A DNA stretch of 7,488 nucleotides from VFJL01 sp043721435 (lineage in GTDB: Bacteria; Pseudomonadota; Gammaproteobacteria; Burkholderiales; Nitrosomonadaceae): contig JAYSQR010000058.1 of the NCBI GenBank assembly GCA_043721435.1, forward strand, positions 1 through 7,488, written 5' to 3'. Of the stretch, positions 1 to 5,616 are shown in pieces (position 1 is the stretch's first letter; each line of letters opens with the position of its first letter). A model generated the notes under the pieces. The model did no database searches. It saw nothing but the letters and a program-made list of their open reading frames with translations, and was not told the DNA's origin. Made by a program: the position numbers and the translations under genes.

Positions 1-27
1 AGTACCCGCTGATTTCGCTAACCAGTT

Positions 28-58
28 TTATGCCAACAGACAACAATCTGCGGCATAA
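28..58. repeat. Inverted repeat (hairpin) just upstream of the first gene
   Basis: The arms TTATGCC (28-34) and GGCATAA (52-58) are perfect reverse complements. Inside them CAGA (37-40) pairs with TCTG (47-50), leaving a six-base loop. The right arm ends five bases before the ATG at 64. It could be an operator, an RNA hairpin at the start of the message, or the end of the preceding unit. There is no T-run after it, so it is not a normal intrinsic terminator on the plus strand. A CATAAT hexamer (54-59) lies in the right arm and resembles a -10 box, but I see no convincing -35. Confidence 0.6.
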
Positions 59-63
59 TCTAG

Positions 64-621
64 ATGACTTGCCCGTCCACTAAATCGGACTCCGCTCACG
101 CATTCATGGTCTTCGAAAAGCATGTTGCAGAGAAGTACCCGGAAGAGAGCCAATTTGTGTCCGCCAAACCATCAGAACGCAAGATTACCTTTGCTCCGAA
201 TGTTTTTCAGGTTCCAGAAAACTCCTCCATTGAGAGTGACTTGGTCGCAGTTATGATGCCGTTTAATGCAGCATTCGACTCGGTGCATAATGGAATTCGC
301 CGCGCTTGCGGTGTGGCGGGCTACCGGTGTCTGCGAGTGGATGACATATGGGAAGAAAGTACAGTCATTCAAGACATCTTTAACTTGATCTTCAGAGCTC
401 ACGTGGTAGTGGTCGACTTCACCGGGAAAAACCCGAATGTGATGTATGAAACTGGCATTGCCCACACCCTTGGTAAGCATGTGGTGCCCATCTCTCAGTC
501 AATTAATGACGTCCCATTTGACATGGCACACCATCGAATTCTGACGTACTTGCCAAATGGTGAAGGTATTGATGTCATGGTCAACAAACTGGCCGAGAAG
601 CTCAGTCAAGTAAGCGCATGA
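64..621 (+). CDS. Nucleoside 2-deoxyribosyltransferase/TIR-like fold protein, putative nucleotide- or NAD-acting enzyme
   Basis: This 185-residue soluble protein has no signal peptide or membrane segment. The first 55 residues or so are variable. A Rossmann-like domain follows, with a hydrophobic strand and MMPF (residues 64-67), RVDDIWEE (91-98), a DIFNLIFRA helix (104-112), then VVVVDFTG and NPNVMYETGIAH (114-134), and PFD (151-153) with R158 near the end. D118 and E129 sit where nucleoside deoxyribosyltransferases and related DRT/SLOG/TIR-like proteins keep an acidic pair, the Glu being the nucleophile that attacks the N-glycosidic bond. Such proteins often occur alone or in defence islands, and related folds hydrolyse or sense nucleotides or NAD. 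The actual substrate is not visible here. A TAG codon lies directly before the ATG at 64, so the start cannot be further upstream. No Shine-Dalgarno sequence is evident; ATG at 106 (residue 15) is the alternative and would keep the whole conserved domain. The gene is lower in GC than the minus-strand genes. The fold is fairly sure, the function is open. Confidence 0.85.
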   Translation: MTCPSTKSDSAHAFMVFEKHVAEKYPEESQFVSAKPSERKITFAPNVFQVPENSSIESDLVAVMMPFNAAFDSVHNGIRRACGVAGYRCLRVDDIWEESTVIQDIFNLIFRAHVVVVDFTGKNPNVMYETGIAHTLGKHVVPISQSINDVPFDMAHHRILTYLPNGEGIDVMVNKLAEKLSQVSA

Positions 622-624
622 CGC

Positions 625-675
625 ATAACCCCCTAATTAGCCGGACCTGCACGAAAAGTCGTACAGGTAGGTTAT
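625..675. repeat. Nested inverted repeat between the two plus-strand genes
   Basis: The main stem pairs ACCTGCACGA (645-654) with TCGTACAGGT (659-668) around an AAAG loop, ten positions with one C/A mismatch. An outer pair, ATAACC (625-630) and GGTTAT (670-675), is a perfect reverse complement, but the inner spacing is asymmetric (14 bases on the left, one on the right). The stem follows the stop of the first gene by 23 bases. No T-run follows, so it may be an attenuating hairpin, a processing site or an operator rather than a strong terminator. A TATATT hexamer (679-684) is a possible -10 for the second gene without a recognisable -35. Confidence 0.65.
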
Positions 676-706
676 CTCTATATTAGATTTCGCCTTTCAC
701 GAATCT

Positions 707-1543
707 ATGGCTCGCCAGTACTACTCTCAGCGCAAAGGCACCAATCCCAATTTAAAGGGATTGCCTCTCTCGGACGTAACTGAACTATTCGTGCGAGTTT
801 TTAGTCAATTGCGGCAAAGTGGATATTTCGATGAGGCTTTTGGTTTTGTATGTGTGGACGCGGGAGAAGTGGATGGAAAAGTTCGCGATCCAGAACTTGA
901 GATGCTTTTAACAATCAGAAAAAAAGGGCTTTGGCCGGTATACGAAAAGGCATGTTTTTACTCTGAGGACGATTTTTTTGATGTGCTCGAATTTCTCTAC
1001 CAATACGTCTCAAAACCGATTGAAGGCACTATGCATTCCTACAATGACTGTGGAATGCATTGGGAAACTTTCAATCAGGCATTGGGTAAGGAAGAATTTA
1101 GAACAAAAATAAATACCGTTCTTGCACATTACGAAAAGAAGTTTGAGATCTCTGCTAATGGCGAGATACTCCACAAACCTGAGGCAGGTTTTGAACCAAT
1201 ATTTGATGCGGATTTGCCAACAAACGACAATAACGTTATCACTCGTGTAAATGCAGCGAACCTTCAATATCGGCGCCATGGATCAACCTTGGACGATAGA
1301 CGACAAGCCGTGCGGGATCTTGCTGACGTATTGGAGTATCTGCGACCCAAGGTAAAAGCACTCTTAACTAGCGCAGATGAGAAAGACTTATTTAATATTG
1401 CAAACAACTTTGGTGTACGGCACCACAACGATAAGCAGAAGACCGGCTATGACACCAATATCTGGCTCAGTTGGATGTTTTACTTCTACTTGGCCACAAT
1501 TCACGTGGTATTACGGAAAATTGGACACGATGAACGAAAGTGA
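707..1543 (+). CDS. HEPN/Abi-like hypothetical protein
   Basis: This 278-residue soluble protein has no signal peptide. The N-terminus (1-140) is mixed alpha/beta with many aromatic and acidic residues and includes a DDFFDVLEFLYQY helix (88-100). A middle segment with NGEIL (151-155) leads into a charged helical region from about 178, with DDRRQAVRDLADVLEYLRP at 196-214. The C-terminus has IANNFGVRHHN (231-241) followed by an aromatic hydrophobic helix (about 251-272). Arg238 followed by His239/His240 between helices recalls the Arg-polar-His signature of HEPN ribonucleases and the C-termini of AbiJ-like abortive-infection proteins, although the classical Arg-x4-6-His spacing is not met exactly. 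From memory, proteins with this ending are widespread in proteobacteria as hypotheticals. The last helix is too polar at its edges to be a clear membrane anchor. The gene starts 85 bases after the preceding one on the same strand. No Shine-Dalgarno sequence is seen before the ATG. It is AT-rich (40% GC at 961-1020), which suggests horizontal acquisition. The reading frame is convincing; the HEPN assignment is tentative. Confidence 0.82.
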   Translation: MARQYYSQRKGTNPNLKGLPLSDVTELFVRVFSQLRQSGYFDEAFGFVCVDAGEVDGKVRDPELEMLLTIRKKGLWPVYEKACFYSEDDFFDVLEFLYQYVSKPIEGTMHSYNDCGMHWETFNQALGKEEFRTKINTVLAHYEKKFEISANGEILHKPEAGFEPIFDADLPTNDNNVITRVNAANLQYRRHGSTLDDRRQAVRDLADVLEYLRPKVKALLTSADEKDLFNIANNFGVRHHNDKQKTGYDTNIWLSWMFYFYLATIHVVLRKIGHDERK

Positions 1544-1560
1544 AACTTAATAATTTGTTT

Positions 1561-1607
1561 CAGCGGACGGTTTTCTGCCGCTGCTGAACTCAAACTTGGA
1601 GCGTCCG
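1561..1607. repeat. Overlapping inverted repeats after the HEPN-like gene
   Basis: CAGCGG (1561-1566) pairs with CCGCTG (1578-1583) around an 11-base loop. In an alternative fold CGGACG (1564-1569) pairs with CGTCCG (1602-1607). The first hairpin starts 17 bases after the stop codon of the second plus-strand gene and could act as a 3' end stabiliser or weak terminator, but no T-run follows. The competing folds are also compatible with a decayed dispersed intergenic repeat. Confidence 0.5.
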
Positions 1608-1684
1608 TTATTGGGAATCAACTGTCTGAAATGTGTCGATTTGCGACTGTCACCACCGGCAAGAACACGCCAACCAAACCGCGT

Positions 1685-1705
1685 AACCTAACGAATTGTT
1701 GGGTT
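1685..1705. repeat. 21-bp near-perfect palindrome at the 3' end of the RpfE-type gene
   Basis: AACCTAAC (1685-1692) and GTTGGGTT (1698-1705) are reverse complements except for one position and flank GAATT. The last base overlaps the stop codon of the minus-strand gene. It has the form RYYYAAC-N5-GTTRRRY, the layout of an integron integrase simple site. It also resembles, from memory, AACCCAAC-type dispersed repeats in betaproteobacterial spacers. No second simple site is seen, so it is not called an attC. It marks the junction between the lower-GC plus-strand pair and the core-like block. The rest of the 1544-1704 spacer has no gene that I can support. Confidence 0.5.
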
Positions 1706-2781
1706 CAAGCAGCATAAGCCGCAAGCGGTTTAGCCGTGCGCCAGAACTTCCATAAGTCGTCACGTGTCATGGTGAAACTCTTGTCGCCATGCTCGCTGAT
1801 GATAGTGAGGGTTAACTGCTCGAGCTTGCCTTGTTTCATCGCTGCCAGTACAGGGGCGAACCAATCCTGTTCCAGTTTCTTCAGACTTTCGCGCCATCCG
1901 TAGGCGTCATCGTATTGGGTTTTCGTGTGTAGCATATCGAGCACAGCCAGATGATTGCCGGCCGCAGCGGACTGGCCCCACGCGGTTGCCGTGGACGGAA
2001 GCGCTGCATGCTCCGCAGCGTGTGCCAGTGCCAGCGATCGGGCGAGAACAGCGTTGCTCCACACCTGGGTATAGGGACAGCCAACCAACTGCGGCATGGT
2101 TCCGCCGCCCCACAACCAGATGCCGTTAATGGCGAGTTCGCCACGCGCTTCCCGCGCCTGGTTGAGTGGATGTTCGTGCAGCAGCATCTGCACTTCGTTG
2201 AAGAGTCCCTGCCAGCGCATGCTGTCCGTGCCGGATGGCAGGAGCGCATGAATATCCTGGCCGGCCACTGCGCTGAGTGCATGGGTTTGCAGCGCGGGCT
2301 TTTCAGCCACGCGCAGATACCAGCGGTCGGGCTGCAGTGGCAGAAAGACCAGTTCCTGCCGGGCAGTCGCGGCATGGTGCGACGGGAGATCGCAACCGTC
2401 TGCGGCGAAATGCCGGTTGAGCAAGTCGGCAAGCTGATTCGCTTCTTCTGAGGTAATCCGGAAAATCTGACTGTCAGCCAGCACGATCTGATTATGCTCG
2501 AGCCGCAGATGCACCGGGTCGGCGCGCAGCCAGTAATGGTTTTCTGCTTTCATCTGCCCGGCGCTGTCGGCCTGCAACGTGAGCGGCGCCACCGGCCAGT
2601 CCTGTTGCTTCACCACGCCGAAAGCGCGGCACAGCCATGCTTCAACTCCTTGCGATTCATCTTCAGTGCGCAAGCTTTTTGCCAGCAGGGTTTCCAGTGC
2701 GGGCAACGGCAGGTCGCGGTAAATTTCGGGCAAGGAATCTCCCGGCCAGAACAGGGAGGGAATGAGAAGATGCAAATTCAT
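1705..2781 (-). CDS. RpfE-type regulatory protein (COG4255-like), often annotated as phosphoglycerate mutase-related
   Basis: This 358-residue cytoplasmic protein starts MNLHLLIPSLFWP, the usual opening of the family that I recall as RpfE type, named after a gene in the Xanthomonas rpf cluster and common in betaproteobacteria. Conserved-looking blocks are WLRADPVHLRLE (84-95), PDRWYLR (151-157), WQGLFNEVQMLLHEHPLN (190-207), NGIWLWGGG (219-227) and WRESLKKLEQDWFAPVL (296-312), with a C-terminal WRTAKPLAAY (347-356). Some databases label such proteins phosphoglycerate mutase, but I see no phosphatase-type metal site, and the biochemical role is not established. The gene follows copZ by 41 bases on the same strand, so it may be read from the copper operon. 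That looks like genomic neighbourhood rather than copper function. The bases before its ATG are pyrimidine-rich with no Shine-Dalgarno on the coding strand, which suggests weak or coupled translation. Family membership rests on recalled motifs. Confidence 0.88.
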   Translation of the reverse strand: MNLHLLIPSLFWPGDSLPEIYRDLPLPALETLLAKSLRTEDESQGVEAWLCRAFGVVKQQDWPVAPLTLQADSAGQMKAENHYWLRADPVHLRLEHNQIVLADSQIFRITSEEANQLADLLNRHFAADGCDLPSHHAATARQELVFLPLQPDRWYLRVAEKPALQTHALSAVAGQDIHALLPSGTDSMRWQGLFNEVQMLLHEHPLNQAREARGELAINGIWLWGGGTMPQLVGCPYTQVWSNAVLARSLALAHAAEHAALPSTATAWGQSAAAGNHLAVLDMLHTKTQYDDAYGWRESLKKLEQDWFAPVLAAMKQGKLEQLTLTIISEHGDKSFTMTRDDLWKFWRTAKPLAAYAA

Positions 2782-2822
2782 TGTGCAGGAGGGAAGATGA
2801 GCAGAAGCCTGATACCGGCTGA

Positions 2823-3029
2823 TTAAACGGCTTCGAAACCGGCGTCCTTGATGGCCTGCTTGAACTGATCGACGCCGCTTATTGCGGCGTCATGCTGGAG
2901 TGTGACTTGCGCATCTTCCAGCGAAACATCCGCATTGCTCACCCCGGGAATTCTTTCCAGCACATTTTTCACACTCCTGGCGCAACCCATGCAGGTCATG
3001 CCTTTGATGTTGATCACGGTCGTTTGCAT
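2823..3029 (-). CDS. copZ: Copper chaperone CopZ (HMA domain)
   Basis: This 68-residue protein is a single heavy-metal-associated domain of ferredoxin-like fold. The Cu(I)-binding motif GMTCMGC occupies residues 10-16, with Cys13 and Cys16 as ligands. SVKNVLERIPGV (19-30), a DVSLEDAQVTLQHD strand region and a final FKQAIKDAGFEAV helix are all typical. In the cytoplasm such chaperones carry cuprous ion to the N-terminal domains of CopA. An ATG at 3053 would add eight residues, but the ATG at 3029 is preceded by a strong AAAAGGAG at the right distance and gives the standard start just before the first beta strand. The gene lies 37 bases after the copA stop on the same strand and is almost certainly co-transcribed with it. 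A mercury-binding MerP-like role is less likely because there is no signal peptide and the gene sits next to a copper-type ATPase. Confidence 0.94.
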   Translation of the reverse strand: MQTTVINIKGMTCMGCARSVKNVLERIPGVSNADVSLEDAQVTLQHDAAISGVDQFKQAIKDAGFEAV

Positions 3030-3037
3030 TTGTTCTA

Positions 3038-3045
3038 CTCCTTTT
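3038..3045 (-). promoter_or_regulatory. Ribosome binding site of copZ
   Basis: On the minus strand AAAAGGAG ends eight bases before the ATG at 3029. It lies inside the longer reading frame that starts at 3053, so it decides for the internal start. It is the strongest Shine-Dalgarno sequence in the window, which fits a chaperone made in larger amounts than the ATPase upstream of it. Confidence 0.85.
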
Positions 3046-3066
3046 AATGACAATTAAATTTGTGGT

Positions 3067-5469
3067 TCAGGAACCCGCCTGCCAGCGTTTCAGCAGCAAC
3101 GAGTTGCTTACCACTGACACCGAGCTCATTGCCATCGCCGCACCTGCAATCACCGGGTTGAGCAGCCCTATTGCTGCCAGCGGGATACCCAGTACGTTGT
3201 AGATGAAAGCGAAGAAAAGATTCTGGCGGATTTTACCCAGCGTTGCACGCGAGAGCGAGATCGCATCAGCCGCGCTCATCAGATCATCGCGCATCAGGGT
3301 GATGTCGGCGGCTTCAATTGCTATATCTGAACCTGCGCCGATGGCGAAACTCACGTCGGCTGCGGCCAGCGCCGGTGCGTCGTTGATGCCGTCGCCGACC
3401 ATGCCGGTGAATTTGCCGCTCGCTTTGGTTTGTTCCACTGCGGCAGCTTTGTCCTGCGGCAGCACTTCGGCACGATAGCTGGTGATGCCCGCCTGCCTGG
3501 CAATAGCAGCAGCGGTGGCAGGGTTGTCGCCGGTCAGCATCACCACTTCGATGCCCATGGCTTGCAGCCGCTTTACCGCTTGTGCGGAAGTGCTGCGCAA
3601 GCGGTCGGCGATGGCGAGGTAGCCGAGCACCTCGGGAACGTCGTTAGTGTTAGTCACGGCGGCCACGGCGATGACGGTTTTGCCTGCAGCTTGCAGAACA
3701 GCGATACGCGCAGCATCAATGGCCGCACCGCGCCCACCTACAAATTTAGGCGAACCCAGAAGGTATTCGATGCTGTTGATGCGGGCAGTGATCCCGCTGC
3801 CGGCGATAGCGGAAAAATCACTCACTGCATCCGGGCGAATGTTCATGCTCGCGGCACGTTCCAGCACCGCTTTTGCAAGAGGGTGTTCCGAGCCTTGTTC
3901 CAGGGTGGCGGCAGCTTGCATCAAGTCATGTTCGGTAGCCGACCCTGCCGCAACGATATCGGTCACCGCCGGTTTGCCTTCGGTGAGAGTGCCGGTCTTG
4001 TCCACGATCAACACCTGGATTTTTTCTGCATGTTCCAGTGCGGCGGCATTTTTCACCAGTATGCCGGTCTGCGCGCCGCGCCCGGTGCCGACCATGATCG
4101 CCGTCGGCGTGGCCAATCCCAATGCGCAAGGACAGGCGATCACCAGTACCGCAACGGCATTGATCAGCGCCGTGACGAAATCGCCCGCAAGCCACCAGGT
4201 GAGTACCAGAGTCAACGCGCTGATGGCCACCACCACCGGCACGAATACTGCCGAAATGGTGTCAGCCATGCGCTGGATTGGCGCCTTGGAACCCTGCGCC
4301 TGTTCCACCAGACGGATGATGGCCGCGAGCTGGGTATGGGCACCGACGCCGGTGGCGCGGCATTTGAGCAGACCCTGCTGGTTCATGGTGGCGGCATAGA
4401 CTTTCGCTCCCGCCTGCTTGCCGACTGGCAGGCTCTCGCCGGTCAGCATGGCCTCGTTCACGCTGGATGCTCCTTCGATGACGACTCCATCCACCGGCAG
4501 ATTCTCGCCCGGGCGCACGATGAAAATGTCGCCCAGCACGAGGGTACTTGCGTCCACTTCGATGATCTCGCCGTTGCGCTCCACCCGCGCAGTTTTCGGT
4601 TGCAGCTTGATCAATTCCTCGATGGCGGCCGAAGTTTTGCCCTTGGCGCGCGCCTCCATCAATTTGCCCAGCAACACCAGCGTGATGATGGCTGCGCTCG
4701 CTTCGAAATAGACATGCTGCTGCAACGCCAACATCGTCACCACTGCGCTGAAAAGATACGCCATGCTGGTGCCGAGCGCGATCAGCACATCCATGTTGGC
4801 GCTGCCGCCGCGCAGCGCGTGCCATGCAGCGACATAGAAGCGCTTGCCGACCCAGAACTGCACTGGTGTTGCCAGCAGCCATTGCAGCCAGCGCGGCAGC
4901 AAATCTTCATGCGCACCCGAAAACATTGCGCCCATCTGCAGCAGCAGCGGCAGGGTGAGGGCGGCCGAAATCCAGAACACACGCAGTTCCGCCTGGTAAG
5001 CAGCAAGCCGTCGCGCCTTTTCTTCGGCGCGGCTGGCATCGCTGATTTCACTGGCGCCATAGCCTGCCCTGACGACGGCGGTGATCAGGTCATCCACTGT
5101 CACCATTCCGGGGCTGAAACTGGCACGTGCTGTCTCCGTAGCCAGATTGACCGTGGCGCTGACGCCGGGAAGCTTGTTCAGCGCTTTTTCGATCCGGCTG
5201 CTGCAAGTGGCACAGGTCATTCCGCTGATTTGCAGTTGCACCGATTGGGGAACGACGTGGAAACCGGCCTGCTCGATCGAGCGCACCAGATCTTCGGGCC
5301 GGGTGGTGGTGCCGGTATCGAGCTCCACCCGCACTTTTTCATTGGCGAAGTTGACCGCCGCATGCACGCCCGGCAATTTATTCAGATTCTTTTCGATCCG
5401 TGCCGCACAGGCTGCACATGTCATGCCCTCGATGGGCAGTTCGATTTGCCTGAGAGTAAGCGAATTCAT
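3067..5469 (-). CDS. copA: Cu(I)-translocating P1B-1-type ATPase CopA
   Basis: This 800-residue inner-membrane pump exports cuprous ion from the cytoplasm using ATP. Two HMA domains come first, with metal sites GMTCAAC (residues 15-21) and GMTCATC (83-89). Membrane helices begin near 163. The actuator domain carries TGES (343-346), and the transmembrane metal site is CPC (446-448). The phosphorylation site is DKTGT with Asp490. The SEHPLAKAV stretch holds the conserved His529-Pro530 pair of P1B pumps, TGD is at 646-648 and GDGINDAP at 692-699. The last helices carry Tyr757-Asn758 and MSS (781-783). CPC with YN and MxxSS is the copper(I) signature, so silver may also be carried, while zinc/cadmium (CPC with a different final helix) is unlikely. 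Length and domain order are normal for bacterial CopA. No Shine-Dalgarno sequence precedes the ATG at 5469, but a short frame ending in TGA overlaps it (see findings). The copper chaperone gene follows in the same unit. I see no CueR-type dyad in the 143 bases upstream, so the control is unknown. Confidence 0.98.
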   Translation of the reverse strand: MNSLTLRQIELPIEGMTCAACAARIEKNLNKLPGVHAAVNFANEKVRVELDTGTTTRPEDLVRSIEQAGFHVVPQSVQLQISGMTCATCSSRIEKALNKLPGVSATVNLATETARASFSPGMVTVDDLITAVVRAGYGASEISDASRAEEKARRLAAYQAELRVFWISAALTLPLLLQMGAMFSGAHEDLLPRWLQWLLATPVQFWVGKRFYVAAWHALRGGSANMDVLIALGTSMAYLFSAVVTMLALQQHVYFEASAAIITLVLLGKLMEARAKGKTSAAIEELIKLQPKTARVERNGEIIEVDASTLVLGDIFIVRPGENLPVDGVVIEGASSVNEAMLTGESLPVGKQAGAKVYAATMNQQGLLKCRATGVGAHTQLAAIIRLVEQAQGSKAPIQRMADTISAVFVPVVVAISALTLVLTWWLAGDFVTALINAVAVLVIACPCALGLATPTAIMVGTGRGAQTGILVKNAAALEHAEKIQVLIVDKTGTLTEGKPAVTDIVAAGSATEHDLMQAAATLEQGSEHPLAKAVLERAASMNIRPDAVSDFSAIAGSGITARINSIEYLLGSPKFVGGRGAAIDAARIAVLQAAGKTVIAVAAVTNTNDVPEVLGYLAIADRLRSTSAQAVKRLQAMGIEVVMLTGDNPATAAAIARQAGITSYRAEVLPQDKAAAVEQTKASGKFTGMVGDGINDAPALAAADVSFAIGAGSDIAIEAADITLMRDDLMSAADAISLSRATLGKIRQNLFFAFIYNVLGIPLAAIGLLNPVIAGAAMAMSSVSVVSNSLLLKRWQAGS

Positions 5470-5590
5470 AATGACTGCGCATTCATGATGAGGTCAGTGT
5501 ATGCAGCGTAGATTCGGGTGGCCAGTAAAAAGGAATATCCGAACAAGTCAGTAATGAGACAGCCAATGTCCGGCAGAATTCACGCTTATT

Positions 5591-5616
5591 CTGACGCAAC
5601 ACAGAGTGAGCGTCAG
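5591..5616. repeat. Inverted repeat overlapping the lysS stop codon
   Basis: CTGACGC (5591-5597) and GCGTCAG (5610-5616) are perfect seven-base reverse complements around a 12-base loop. The minus-strand stop codon of lysS (5615-5613) lies in one arm. No T-run follows on either strand, so a classical intrinsic terminator is not supported. It may still stabilise the lysS message end. The rest of the 5470-5612 gap probably holds the copA promoter, but I could not identify convincing -35/-10 boxes or a metalloregulator operator. Confidence 0.55.

Noticed and set aside
1685..1705. A complete integron attC site
   Set aside because: Only one simple site of the RYYYAAC-N5-GTTRRRY form is present. 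No matching second site that would fold with it was found in the spacer, and no integrase gene is in the window.
3430..5511. A 693-codon open frame on the plus strand opposite copA
   Set aside because: It is antisense to a full-length CopA with every catalytic motif. Its translation is rich in His, Gln, Arg and Gly without domain character, as expected of a shadow frame in GC-rich DNA.
5470..5612. CueR-type operator and promoter for copA
   Set aside because: I searched for the ACCTTCC/GGAAGGT-like dyad with long spacing and found no acceptable match.
5591..5616. Intrinsic terminator after lysS
   Set aside because: The stem is only seven pairs with a 12-base loop, and no T-run follows on the minus strand.
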